A stretch of DNA of 64,000 bases. Source: Pseudomonas sp. GOM7. GTDB lineage: Bacteria; Pseudomonadota; Gammaproteobacteria; Pseudomonadales; Pseudomonadaceae. The stretch covers positions 5,360,935-5,424,934 of the forward strand of contig NZ_CP113519.1 in NCBI RefSeq assembly GCF_026723825.1, given 5' to 3'. The notes below the pieces were generated by a model. The model searched no databases and was not told where the DNA came from. It saw only the letters and a program-made list of their open reading frames with translations. Within the stretch, counting starts at the first letter, position 1. Each line of letters begins with the position of its first letter. A program made the position numbers and the translations under genes. Positions 1-8,651 of the stretch are shown one piece after another.

Positions 1-1439
1 GCGAGGATGTAGCCGGCGAAGGTGGAGGCCACCCCGGTCAGCGACACCACGCCGATGATCACCCCGACCAGGGCGCAGGCGATACCCACCGGCACTGCAT
101 GGCGCGCGCCTTCGACCAGCGCGTGCAGGCACAGCACCAGAGTTTCACGGCCGCCCTTGACGAACCAGCACCCCGCCACCAGCGCCGCGATGACGCCGAA
201 CACCACGCCGATACCGAGCTGGAAGAAGCCGGCGCAGAGCACGCCCAGGGCGATCCAGAAGGCGAAGCGCATGGCCTTGGACGACACCTGCAGGATGATC
301 GCCGAGCCGAGGATGACCATGGCCGTCAGGGCCAGGCCAACCGTGCCGGAGAACAGTGGCGTGCGCCCGGAGAACAGCAGGTAGATCAGGATGCCCAGCG
401 GGATCAGCAGGAACCAGCGCTCGCGCACGGCCTTCCATGGGTTCGGGCATTCATCCTTGGGCAGGCCGCGCAGGTTGGCACGCTTGGCCTCCAGGTGCAC
501 CATCCAGAACACCGAGCCGAAGTACAGCAACGCCGGGATCAGCGCGGCCTTGGCCACCTCGAAGAACGGCACGTTGATGGTCTCGGCCATGATGAAAGCC
601 ACGGCGCCCATGATCGGCGGCATGATCTGGCTGCCCATCGACGAGGTGGCCTCGACACCACCGGCGAAGGCCGGCTTGTAGCCGAAGCGCTTCATCAGCG
701 GGATGGTGAACTGGCCGGTGGTGACCACGTTAGCCACGCCAGAGCCGGTGATGGTGCCCATCAGCGCCGAGGACACCACCGACACCTTGGCCGGGCCGCC
801 CAGCTTGTGGCCGAACAGGCCCATGGCGAAATCGGTGAACAGCTTGATCATCCCGGCCTGCTCGAGGAAGGCGCCAAACAGGATGAACAGGAAGATGTAG
901 GTGGCCGACACGTAGGTCGGTGTGCCGTACAGGCCTTCAGTGCCGAACGATAGCTGGTTGACGATCTGGTCGAGGCCATAACCACGGTGCATCAGGTCGC
1001 CCGGCAGGTATTGGCCAAGCAAGCCATAGGCGAGAAACAGCGCGCAGATGATCGGCAGGGCGATGCCCATGACCCGGCGCGCCGCCTCGAATACCAGCAC
1101 GATCAGGGTCAGGCCAACGATCATGTCGGTGCTGGTCATGTCACCGGAACGCTGGATCAGATCCGCCTCGAAGTACCACTGGTAGAGGGCCGTGGCCATG
1201 CCCGCCAGGCCCAGCAGCCAGGCCAGCGGCTGCCACGGCCGGCCCTTGCCGAGCGCGGGGAAACTGATGAACACCAACAGCAGCAAGAAACCAACGTGCA
1301 CGGCGCGCAACACCTGAGTCGACACCGGGTGAAAGGCGGCGGTGACGATCTGGAAGATGGAAAACAGCAACGCGACTGCAAAGAGTGCCTTGGGCCAGTG
1401 AGAAGGGCTGGCGGCCAATTCGTTGTTCTGATCACTCAT
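1..1439 (-). CDS. TRAP transporter fused permease (DctQM type), 3' part beyond window
   Basis: Open minus-strand frame starting at ATG 1439 (protein begins MSDQNNELAASPSH) and running off the left edge, so about 480 residues are visible. It is almost wholly hydrophobic: an N-terminal group of about four membrane helices resembling the small DctQ subunit, followed by a DctM-like region containing the stretch GTITGSGVANVVTTGQFTIP. This arrangement is typical of the 4TM/12TM fused permease that pairs with TAXI-type binding proteins. It would form the inner-membrane, sodium-driven channel for an organic acid delivered by the binding protein encoded 253 bp upstream at 1693-2646. Substrate cannot be told from sequence. 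The gap between the two genes holds CT/GA-rich hairpins, which may lower permease expression relative to the binding protein. Confidence 0.9.
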   Translation of the reverse strand, partial: MSDQNNELAASPSHWPKALFAVALLFSIFQIVTAAFHPVSTQVLRAVHVGFLLLLVFISFPALGKGRPWQPLAWLLGLAGMATALYQWYFEADLIQRSGDMTSTDMIVGLTLIVLVFEAARRVMGIALPIICALFLAYGLLGQYLPGDLMHRGYGLDQIVNQLSFGTEGLYGTPTYVSATYIFLFILFGAFLEQAGMIKLFTDFAMGLFGHKLGGPAKVSVVSSALMGTITGSGVANVVTTGQFTIPLMKRFGYKPAFAGGVEATSSMGSQIMPPIMGAVAFIMAETINVPFFEVAKAALIPALLYFGSVFWMVHLEAKRANLRGLPKDECPNPWKAVRERWFLLIPLGILIYLLFSGRTPLFSGTVGLALTAMVILGSAIILQVSSKAMRFAFWIALGVLCAGFFQLGIGVVFGVIAALVAGCWFVKGGRETLVLCLHALVEGARHAVPVGIACALVGVIIGVVSLTGVASTFAGYIL

Positions 1440-1565
1440 GGAATGCGAACCTCATGACTACATCGATGCGAGGCAGAGTCGCCAACAAAACCCACCGTCT
1501 GTGAGCGACGGTTTTATTCGCGATTCTGCACCGAGCTGAAGAGCCGGCAGGCACAGAGCTTTTAC

Positions 1566-1672
1566 TCCCCTCTCCCATTCATGGGAGAGGGACGGGGGGT
1601 GAGGGCAAGCGGCAAAGCACCATCCCCCTCTCCCTAACCCCCTCCCCCAGAGAGGAGAGGGAACAGCTCGTC
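1566..1672. repeat. CT/GA-rich hairpin repeats between TRAP genes
   Basis: Two adjacent palindromic blocks. The first pairs CCCTCTCCC with GGGAGAGGG around the loop ATTCATG; the second is a CCCTCTCCC-rich block ending in GAGAGGAGAGGG. A close relative lies at 34564-34612 after cobN. They look like one interspersed repeat family and could act as a transcript-stabilising or attenuating structure. No gene is supported in the 1440-1692 gap. Confidence 0.6.
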
Positions 1673-1692
1673 GTTCTACCGGCAAGCAAGCA

Positions 1693-2646
1693 TTACAGCG
1701 CGCCGACTTCCTTGTAGTAACGCTCGGCACCCGGGTGCAGCGGGATCGGCAGGTTCTTGGCGGCGTTTTCCAGCTTGATGTCCTTGGCTGCGGAGTGGGC
1801 GTTGCCCAGGCGGTCGAGGTTGTCGAACATCAGCTTGGTCATCTGGTAGGCCACCTCGTCGGACACGCCTTCATGGCTCACCAGGATGTTGGTGATGGCC
1901 ACGGTGGGCACGTCGGCGTCCTGGCCGTCATAGGTGCCGGCCGGAATGGTGGCAGCCTGGTAGGCGGCGTTGCCGATCTTGGCGGTGACGTCAGCCGGAA
2001 TCGAAACGAAGTTGATCTTCATGGTCGAGGCCAGATCACGAATGGCCGCCATGCCCAGGCCGGAAGACTGCAGGGTGGCGTCTAGCTGGCGGTTCTTGAT
2101 CAGCTCCACCGACTCGGCGTAGGGCAGGAACTCGACGGTGCCCATGTCCTTGTAGGTCAGGCCGGCGGCGGCGAAGATGGCGCGGGCGTTGAGTTCGGTA
2201 CCGGACTTCGGCGCGCCCACGGAGATGCGCTTGCCTTTGAGATCAGCCAGGGTCTTGATGCCGGAATCGGCGCTGGCGACGATCTGGATGTAGTTCGGGT
2301 AGGTACCGGCGATGGCGCGGATCTTCTTCAGCGGGGTCTTGAAGCCGGCGTCTTCCACGCCGTTCCAGGCGTCAGCGACCGAATCACCGAGGGCGAAGGC
2401 CAGTTCACCACGGCCAGCCTGCAGCAGGTTGAGGTTTTCCACCGAGGCCTTGGTGGCCTGCACCGAGGTCTTGGCGCCGTCGATGCCGGTGCTGTAGAGC
2501 TGCGACAGGGCAACGCCGATCGGGTAGTACACGCCGCTGGTACCGCCAGTGAGCACGTTGATGAAGGTGGGCGCGGCGAGCACGGCAGTGCTGGCAGTCA
2601 GCGCCGCAGCGGCGGCGAAAAGGCCGAGTTTCTTGGTCAGTCGCAT
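1693..2646 (-). CDS. TAXI family TRAP transporter solute-binding protein
   Basis: 317 residues. A signal peptide covers about residues 1-24 (basic RLTKK, hydrophobic alanine-rich core, AVLA-A cleavage region). The mature part opens with the characteristic TAXI sequence INVLTGGTSGVYYPIG. The family delivers organic acids in the periplasm to a fused TRAP permease, which is encoded just downstream. The ATG at 2646 has GGAG eight bases upstream. A sigma54-type promoter lies about 240 bp upstream and a DctB/DctD-like system is encoded behind it, so expression is probably induced by the transported substrate. Family assignment is firm; the ligand is unknown. Confidence 0.95.
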   Translation of the reverse strand: MRLTKKLGLFAAAAALTASTAVLAAPTFINVLTGGTSGVYYPIGVALSQLYSTGIDGAKTSVQATKASVENLNLLQAGRGELAFALGDSVADAWNGVEDAGFKTPLKKIRAIAGTYPNYIQIVASADSGIKTLADLKGKRISVGAPKSGTELNARAIFAAAGLTYKDMGTVEFLPYAESVELIKNRQLDATLQSSGLGMAAIRDLASTMKINFVSIPADVTAKIGNAAYQAATIPAGTYDGQDADVPTVAITNILVSHEGVSDEVAYQMTKLMFDNLDRLGNAHSAAKDIKLENAAKNLPIPLHPGAERYYKEVGAL

Positions 2647-2886
2647 GGAAGTATCTCCGTCGTTGTTATGGCTTTATGCAGAGGTTGACTCTAGACGATG
2701 CCCACTGCGGCCTGCGGCAGGCACCATCACACCGCGCAATCAGCGGCGCAGGGTGCAGCGTCGGACAATGGCGGTCGGATGGCAGCCCATGCACGGCAAT
2801 ACGGGCATGGTGCGAGGGGCATGGCAGTTCATGGGCTGACCTCTTGTCGTTCTTATGGTCGCCACGTCGGCATGATGCAGCGCGGC

Positions 2887-2915
2887 TGACCTGGCTATAG
2901 CAGTTGCCGTGCCAG
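2887..2915 (-). promoter_or_regulatory. Probable sigma54 (-24/-12) promoter for TAXI-TRAP genes
   Basis: Read on the minus strand the sequence is CCTGGCACGGCAACTGCTAT, with GG at 2913-2912 and GC at 2901-2900 exactly ten bases apart. It matches the TGGCACG-N4-TTGC consensus at all but one core base. The predicted start is near 2888, leaving an untranslated leader of about 240 bases before the binding-protein gene. The neighbouring regulator carries GAFTGA, the sigma54-contact motif, which supports the reading. Confidence 0.72.
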
Positions 2916-3023
2916 GGCCTGAAATGCCCGAGATAGAGGGGTTTTATCGAAAAACCAAGGGGTCGCTGAGCGGGAAACCGCTTACATTCGTGACAGAGTC
3001 GGCAAAAATCCGCTTATCGAGTA

Positions 3024-3080
3024 ACCCGGATGCAATCCGGGAAATCGGTGCGAAACCAGCCCCGGATTGCATCCGGGCTA
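3024..3080. repeat. Inverted repeat CCCGGATGCAATCCGGG family
   Basis: Two arms, CCCGGATGCAATCCGGG and CCCGGATTGCATCCGGGCTA, face each other across about 20 bases. The same family recurs at 19078-19128 and as a half copy near 4482. It lies between the regulator stop and the TRAP promoter. The rest of the 2647-3111 gap contains only the sigma54 promoter and two copies of CCGCTTA (near 2989 and 3011) that could be activator contacts. Confidence 0.7.
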
Positions 3081-3111
3081 CGACGGGTCGCCAGCCCCTG
3101 GGGTGCGCCCG

Positions 3112-4452
3112 CTACTCCTCGCCGGCGGGCAGATAGTCGCTGCGTGACAGGCCATGGCGCTGCATCTTCTCGTTGAGGGTGCGGCGCGGCAGTTGCAGCA
3201 TCTCCATCACGGCGGCAATGTTGCCCTGGCACTGCAACAGGGCGTTGTGCAGGCAACGCGCCTCGAAGGCTTCCATCTGCTCGGCCAGCGCCTGAGCGGC
3301 GAAACGCTCGTCCGGCGAAGGGCTGGACAGGCCCAGGGCATGACGCTCGGCGGCGTTGATCAGCTCACGCACGTTACCCGGCCAGTCGTGGCCGAGCAGA
3401 TGGGCCAGCTCGCTGGGCGCCAGCGGCGGCGCCTCGCGGCCATGACGATGCGCCGCTTCCTGGGCAAAGTGCTCGAACAGCAGCGGGATGTCCTCACGGC
3501 GTTCGCGCAGCGGCGGAATGTGCAGGGTGGCGACGTTGAGGCGATACACCAGGTCTTCGCGGAAACGCCCGGCCTTGACCTCGTCGAGCAGATCCGGCTT
3601 GGCCGCGCTGATCACGCGCAGATCCACCTTGATGCTCTTGTTCGAGCCCAGACGCTCCAGGGTCTTCTCCTGCAGCACGCGCAGCAGCTTGACCTGCTGC
3701 GCCAACGGCATGCTCTCCACCTCGTCGAGGAACAGGGTACCGCCGTCGGCATGTTCGATACGGCCGATGCGTCGCGCCTGGGCGCCGGTGAAGGCGCCGC
3801 TCTCGTGGCCGAACAGCTCGCTCTCGAAGATGGTCTCGGGAATCGCCGCGCAGTTGAGCGCGGCGAAGGCCTTGCTGGCCCGCGGGCTGAAGTCGTGCAG
3901 GCAGCGCGCCACGCGCTCCTTGCCACTGCCGGTTTCCCCCCGGATCAGCACATTGACCGAGGTGCCGGCCAGTTCGAGGATCTGCCGGCGCAGGTTCTCC
4001 ATCGGGCGCGAGATGCCGATCAACTGGCTCTCGATGCGCCCCTTGTCCGCCACCTGACGACGCAGCTCGCGGTTCTCGCAGACCAGGCGGCGCTTGTCCA
4101 ACGCCCGGCGCACGCTGTCGAGCAGGCGCTCGGGGGCGAAAGGCTTCTCGATGAAGTCATAGGCGCCATTGCGCAGCGCCTGCACGGCCATGGGCACGTC
4201 GCCATGGCCGGTAATGAGGATCACCGGCAGGTCGTGGTCGAGCTGCAGCAGCTTGTCGAGCAGTTGCAGGCCATCGCTGCCGGGCATGCGCACATCGCTG
4301 ACGACGATACCGGGATAATCCCGATCCACTGCCGCCAGGGCCTCGGCAGCGCTGGCGCAGGTGCGCACGGTGAAGCCGGACAGTTCCAGCCATTGCTGCA
4401 CCGCCTCGCGAATCGCCACTTCGTCGTCGACCACTATGACCTGATCGCTCAT
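3112..4452 (-). CDS. Sigma54-dependent response regulator, DctD-like
   Basis: 446 residues from ATG 4452, which has AAGGAG upstream. Domain order: receiver (about 1-120, phospho-acceptor Asp53 in IVVSDVRMPG, Lys in EKPF), AAA+ domain (about 145-375, Walker A GETGSGKE, GAFTGA loop, GGTLFLDEVE Walker B) and a Fis-type helix-turn-helix at the C terminus. It should activate RNA polymerase-sigma54 after phosphorylation by the kinase encoded 134 bp upstream. Gene context makes the TAXI-TRAP transporter its likely target, as for DctBD and C4-dicarboxylates, but the inducer is not known. Confidence 0.95.
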   Translation of the reverse strand: MSDQVIVVDDEVAIREAVQQWLELSGFTVRTCASAAEALAAVDRDYPGIVVSDVRMPGSDGLQLLDKLLQLDHDLPVILITGHGDVPMAVQALRNGAYDFIEKPFAPERLLDSVRRALDKRRLVCENRELRRQVADKGRIESQLIGISRPMENLRRQILELAGTSVNVLIRGETGSGKERVARCLHDFSPRASKAFAALNCAAIPETIFESELFGHESGAFTGAQARRIGRIEHADGGTLFLDEVESMPLAQQVKLLRVLQEKTLERLGSNKSIKVDLRVISAAKPDLLDEVKAGRFREDLVYRLNVATLHIPPLRERREDIPLLFEHFAQEAAHRHGREAPPLAPSELAHLLGHDWPGNVRELINAAERHALGLSSPSPDERFAAQALAEQMEAFEARCLHNALLQCQGNIAAVMEMLQLPRRTLNEKMQRHGLSRSDYLPAGEE

Positions 4453-4530
4453 GCCAACTCCTTTTCGAGAATGGCGGGCAGTGTAGCCCGGATGAAATCC
4501 ACGGGAACAACCGTCGATGCACGCCATATC

Positions 4531-4591
4531 GTAGGGTGCGCTGCGCGCACCAGTCGCATCGATGGCTGTGGTGCGCACGGTGCACCCTACG
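4531..4591. repeat. GTAGGGTG...CACCCTAC inverted repeat
   Basis: Arms GTAGGGTGCG and its complement enclose about 40 bases between kinase and regulator genes. The right-hand arm provides the TAG stop codon of the kinase (4589-4587). Related elements occur at 13119, 13899, 18913 and 29981. A half copy of the CCCGGATG family sits just to the left at 4483-4500. Confidence 0.75.
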
Positions 4592-6338
4592 GCGCGGCCG
4601 GCAGGCGCAGGGTGAAGACCGCGCCCAACTCGCCATTGTGTGCCTCCAGGCTGCCACCCAGATCACGGACGATGCCATAGGACACCGCCAGGCCAAGCCC
4701 CAGGCCCTGGCCAACCGGCTTGGTGGTGAAGAAGGGCTCGAAGACGCGGGCCAGTGCCTCTTCAGCAATGCCTCCACCACTGTCCTCGACGCTCAGCATG
4801 CAGTCGTCGCCGTCGCGGGCGATGCGTACCAGCAGGATGCGCGGCTCGCATCCGGCCATGGCATCAAGGGCGTTGTGCAACAGGTTGAGGATCACCTGTT
4901 CGAGGCGGATGGCATCGCCTAGCACCTGCGCCTCGGCATCGATCCGGCTGCGCAGTTCTACTTGCTCGCTGCGCATGCGCGGCGCCAGCAGTTGCAGGGC
5001 CTGCTCCAGCACCTCGGCCAGGCTCAGGCGTTCGCTCAAGCCCGCCGGGCTCTTGCGGGCGAAGGTCTTGAGATGGCTGGTAAGCGCGGCCATGCGTTGC
5101 AGCAGGCTGTCGACGCGTTGCAGGCCCTCGCGAACCGCGTCCGCCTTACCGCTGTCGAGCAGCAGGCGCAGGCTGCCGAGCTGCATTTGCAGAGCGGTCA
5201 GCGGCTGGTTGATCTCGTGCGCCAGGGCCGCCGACATCTGCCCCAGTGCGGCCATCCTGGCGGCATGCACCAGACCTTCCTGGGCTTCGCGCAGCTCAGA
5301 GGTGCGCAGCTCCACCTCGCGCTCCAGGCGCTCGCGGATATCGGCCTGCAAGCGCAGGTTCTTGCGCCGCTGGGCCAGGAACAACAGGAGGAAGGCCAGG
5401 GTCGTCCACACCCCGGCAGCAGCCAGACGATAGCTACGCACGCTGTCGGCCAGGCCGGACGGCTCGCTGAGCAGGTGCAGGGTCCAGCCTTCCTCGGGCA
5501 TCACCAGGCGCTGCCAGAGGTAGTCGTTGTTGCCGTCCGGGCCATTGACCCGCGCCCACTCGGCATCCTCGTCGATGCGCCGATGCAACTGACGGGTCAG
5601 CGGTTGCAGCGACTGTTCGGCGTACTTGCGCACCTCCACCAGCTCGGCGCGCGCGGCCTCGTTCAGCGGCTGCAGGGCGCGGAAGCGCCAGGCCGGGCGA
5701 TTGCTCAGGATCACCACCTGGTAGCTGTCGGCGACCAGCAGCACGCCAGGCTGAGCGACCCATTCACGCTGCAGCTCCTCCAGCTCCAGCTTGACCACCA
5801 GCACACCGAGCAGGCGGCCATCGTCGTCACGCACCACATGGGAGAGGAAATAGCCGGGGATGCCGGTGGTCACCCCCACCGCGAAGTAGCGCGCCCCTTC
5901 GTTGCGCAGGGCATCCTGGAAATAGGGGCGGAATGCATAGTTGTTGCCGACGAAGCTGCTCCAGTCGCGCCAGTTGCTCGCCACCAGGGTGTCGCCGTGC
6001 CGGTCGAGCAGGTACAGCACGGTGGAGCCGGCCGCCGCATTGAGTTGCTCCAGGCGCAGGTTCAGGGCCTGGCGCAACTGCCGGTCATGCGGCGTGCGCA
6101 GCAGCGCCCTGATGTCACTGTCCAGCGCCAGCACCTCGGGCACCGAACTGAAGCGCTCGACCAGGGTGCGTATCGACTGCGCATAGAGCTGCAACTGCCC
6201 GCGCGCCTCGTCGCTGCGCTCGGCCCAGGTGTGCCGCTCGGCATAGCGCCCGCCCAGCCAGACACTCAGCAGCAAGCCGACGAGGATCGCCAGAACGATG
6301 AACGGGACGCGGTAACGTTGGCGTTGCGGGAGGAGCAT
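4587..6338 (-). CDS. DctB-like membrane sensor histidine kinase
   Basis: 583 residues. Membrane helix at about 11-30, a periplasmic double-Cache sensor domain to about 310, and a second helix at about 312-330. Then comes a coiled linker, a HisKA domain with the phospho-accepting His in AALAHEINQPLTAL (near residue 373), and a HATPase domain with N box NLLHNALDAM, DSGGGI and GLGLGLAVSYGIV. This is the architecture of DctB, which senses periplasmic dicarboxylates. It is paired with the downstream sigma54 regulator, and the two lie next to the TRAP genes. The TAG stop falls inside a GTAGGGTG repeat, so the C terminus may have been set by repeat insertion. Ligand unknown. Confidence 0.93.
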   Translation of the reverse strand: MLLPQRQRYRVPFIVLAILVGLLLSVWLGGRYAERHTWAERSDEARGQLQLYAQSIRTLVERFSSVPEVLALDSDIRALLRTPHDRQLRQALNLRLEQLNAAAGSTVLYLLDRHGDTLVASNWRDWSSFVGNNYAFRPYFQDALRNEGARYFAVGVTTGIPGYFLSHVVRDDDGRLLGVLVVKLELEELQREWVAQPGVLLVADSYQVVILSNRPAWRFRALQPLNEAARAELVEVRKYAEQSLQPLTRQLHRRIDEDAEWARVNGPDGNNDYLWQRLVMPEEGWTLHLLSEPSGLADSVRSYRLAAAGVWTTLAFLLLFLAQRRKNLRLQADIRERLEREVELRTSELREAQEGLVHAARMAALGQMSAALAHEINQPLTALQMQLGSLRLLLDSGKADAVREGLQRVDSLLQRMAALTSHLKTFARKSPAGLSERLSLAEVLEQALQLLAPRMRSEQVELRSRIDAEAQVLGDAIRLEQVILNLLHNALDAMAGCEPRILLVRIARDGDDCMLSVEDSGGGIAEEALARVFEPFFTTKPVGQGLGLGLAVSYGIVRDLGGSLEAHNGELGAVFTLRLPAAP

Positions 6339-6379
6339 TGAGCGGCTCGCGGAGTGGGCACGAGCCGCATGTTACTGCA

Positions 6380-7570
6380 TCAGGCGTAAAGGTCGGCGCG
6401 CGTCCAGGGCAGATCATGGCTGCCATCCTCGTGTGGCTTCACCGCGAGGATCTGGTGCAGGTTCATCCAGCCATGCTGAAAGCCGTAGGCGCAGCCGGCC
6501 AGGTACAGGCGCCAGATGCGCAGGGCTTTTGCCGGCACCCATTGCGTGGCCTTGTCCAGTTGCTGCTCCAGGCCCTGGCTCCAGAGCTGCAAGGTGCGTG
6601 CGTAGTGCATGCGCAGGCTCTCGACGTCGACCACCTCCAGCCCGGCCTCGCTGATCGCCTGGGCGATGGTCACCAGATGCGGCAGTTCGCCCTGTGGGAA
6701 CACGTAGCGGTCGATGAACTCACCGGCGCCACGGCCGACCGGGCGACCATCGGTGAAGCGCGCGGTGATGCCGTGGTTCATCACCAGGCCGCCGGCCTTG
6801 ACCGCGCCGAACAGGCGCTGGCAATACAGCGCCAGGTTGGCGTGGCCGACATGCTCGAACATGCCGACGCTGACCACCTTGTCGAAGCGGCCATCCTGCG
6901 GCAGATCGCGGTAATCCAGCAGCTCCAGGGTCACCCGTTCGCTCAGGCCCTCCTCGGCTACACGCTGCAGGCCCAGCTCCAGTTGCGCCTTGCTCAGGGT
7001 GATGCCGTAGACCTCGGCCTCGAACTCGCGCGCGGCGAAACGCGCCAGGCCGCCCCAGCCACAACCGACGTCGAGCAGCTTGTCGCCCGGCTGCAGCCGC
7101 AGCTTGCGGCACAGGTGGCGCATCTTCGCCTGCTGAGCCTGGTCGAGGCTTTCCTCACCGGTCTCGAAATAGGCACAGGAGTAAACCATGTCGCGATCCA
7201 GCCACAGCCGGTAGAACTCGTTGGACAGGTCATAGTGGTAGCGGATGGCCTCAGCGTCGCTGTGCTTGTCGTGGGCCGTGTGCAGCTCCACCGGCGCGCT
7301 TTCGTCACCCAACAGCGCGGTGCTCAGCGCATCGCCCAGCTCAATGGCCGCATCGATGGGGCCTTCCAGCTCCACCCGGCCTTCGACATAGGCCGCGCCC
7401 AGGGCATCCAGGCTGGGGTGAGCCAGTTGGCTGACCAGGCTGGGATCCTTGACCACCAGCGTCACCCGAGGTTTCGGCCCCAGATCCACCTGCTTGCCGT
7501 CCCACAGTTTCAGACGCAGCGGCAGTCGCAGATCACGAAGTGCGGTAGGCAGTTGCGCGAGCATGGTCAT
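6380..7570 (-). CDS. cfa: Cyclopropane-fatty-acyl-phospholipid synthase
   Basis: 396 residues, close to the family length. The S-adenosylmethionine motif LLDVGCGWGG is at residues 165-174, preceded by YHYDLSNEFYRLWLD, a hallmark of the mycolic-acid/CFA synthase family. It methylenates cis double bonds of membrane phospholipid acyl chains at the inner membrane, usually in stationary phase or acid stress. AGGAGGAGGG lies directly before the first ATG; a second ATG two codons in (7564) has better spacing and may be the real start. It lies 73 bp after the importer permease gene, so read-through from the corrinoid-uptake operon is possible. Confidence 0.95.
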   Translation of the reverse strand: MTMLAQLPTALRDLRLPLRLKLWDGKQVDLGPKPRVTLVVKDPSLVSQLAHPSLDALGAAYVEGRVELEGPIDAAIELGDALSTALLGDESAPVELHTAHDKHSDAEAIRYHYDLSNEFYRLWLDRDMVYSCAYFETGEESLDQAQQAKMRHLCRKLRLQPGDKLLDVGCGWGGLARFAAREFEAEVYGITLSKAQLELGLQRVAEEGLSERVTLELLDYRDLPQDGRFDKVVSVGMFEHVGHANLALYCQRLFGAVKAGGLVMNHGITARFTDGRPVGRGAGEFIDRYVFPQGELPHLVTIAQAISEAGLEVVDVESLRMHYARTLQLWSQGLEQQLDKATQWVPAKALRIWRLYLAGCAYGFQHGWMNLHQILAVKPHEDGSHDLPWTRADLYA

Positions 7571-7643
7571 CCCTCCTCCTGGCCAGTGTCATGGAACCTG
7601 AAGCAGATGACCGGGCCTGCCTGGCCAGGTTCGATCCCGGCGA

Positions 7644-8651
7644 CTAGCGGCGGCGCAGCAGAGCCACGAAAAACACCCCGCCGATGGCCGCGGTGACGAT
7701 GCCGATGGGCAGATCTTGCGGCGCCTGCCAGGTGCGCGCCGCCACATCGACCCAGATCAGGAACAACGCCCCCAGCAGCGCCGCCACCGGCAGTACGCGG
7801 CGGTGCTCGGCGCCGACCAGGAAACGCGCTACGTGCGGCAGCATCAGGCCGACGAAGCCGATGGCGCCGGACAGCGAGACCAGCACGCCGGTGAGCAACG
7901 AAGCCACCACGAACACCAGCAGGCGCACGCGGCGCGGCTCCAGGCCCAGGCTCACCGCGCTCTGCTCGCCGGCCATCAGCGCGTTCAGTGCGCGGCCCAG
8001 GCCGAGCAGCACGACCAGTGCCAGCGCCAGGCACAGCGCCGGCAGCCAGAGCAGCTCCCAGCGCGCCAGGCCCAGGCCACCGAGCATCCAGAACAGCACC
8101 GAACTGGCCGCATGCGGATTGCCCAGATACAGCAGCAGGTTGCTCGCCGCCATCATCACGAAGGACACCGCCACCCCGGCCAGCAACAGGCGGTCGCTCT
8201 CCAGGCGCCCGCCCCGGCTGGCAATGGCCAGCACCAGCAGCATGCTCGTCAACGCGCCGACGAAGGCCGCCAGCGGCAGGCTGAGCAACCCGGCGAACTC
8301 GCCCAGGTAGAGCACCACGATCACCGCGCCGAAGGCCGCGCCGGAGCTGACCCCGAGCAGGTGCGGATCGGCCAGCGGGTTACGCGTCACCGCCTGCAAC
8401 ACCGTACCCACCAGCGCCAGCCCGGCGCCCACCAGCGCGCCGAGCAGCACCCGTGGCGCGCGCAGTTGCCAGACGATGCTGTCCTGGCCGCTGTTGATGG
8501 GCACCTCGGGCACGATGCCGAACAGGTGCTGGCCAAGGATCGCCCACACCCGCTCGAGCGGCACCTGCGCCGCGCCAAAGGCCAGCGACCAGGCGCAGGA
8601 CAGCGCCAGCAGCACGGCCAGCCCGAGCAACAACAGGCGATAACGACTCAC
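7644..8651 (-). CDS. BtuC/FecCD-type ABC importer permease
   Basis: 335 residues with about ten hydrophobic helices and the family sequences APRVLLGALVGAGLALVGT and GLMLPHVARFLVG. This is the BtuC/FhuB/FecCD permease family, which imports corrinoids, haem or siderophores across the inner membrane. The start codon overlaps the binding-protein stop by four bases (ATGA), and the ATP-binding subunit lies upstream. The whole run is behind a cobalamin riboswitch, which favours corrinoid or cobalt over iron. It ends eight residues after the coupling helix and shows no damage. Confidence 0.93.
   Translation of the reverse strand: MSRYRLLLLGLAVLLALSCAWSLAFGAAQVPLERVWAILGQHLFGIVPEVPINSGQDSIVWQLRAPRVLLGALVGAGLALVGTVLQAVTRNPLADPHLLGVSSGAAFGAVIVVLYLGEFAGLLSLPLAAFVGALTSMLLVLAIASRGGRLESDRLLLAGVAVSFVMMAASNLLLYLGNPHAASSVLFWMLGGLGLARWELLWLPALCLALALVVLLGLGRALNALMAGEQSAVSLGLEPRRVRLLVFVVASLLTGVLVSLSGAIGFVGLMLPHVARFLVGAEHRRVLPVAALLGALFLIWVDVAARTWQAPQDLPIGIVTAAIGGVFFVALLRRR

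Noticed and set aside
1458..1730. 90-codon minus frame across the gap between the TRAP genes
   Set aside because: Mostly encoded by palindromic repeats and overlapping the TAXI gene end; no ribosome site.
3154..4680. Long open frame opposite the response-regulator gene (about 500 codons)
   Set aside because: Composition (His/Gln/Ala-rich, no recognisable motif) is that of an antisense frame in high-GC DNA; the minus strand encodes a clear NtrC-type protein.
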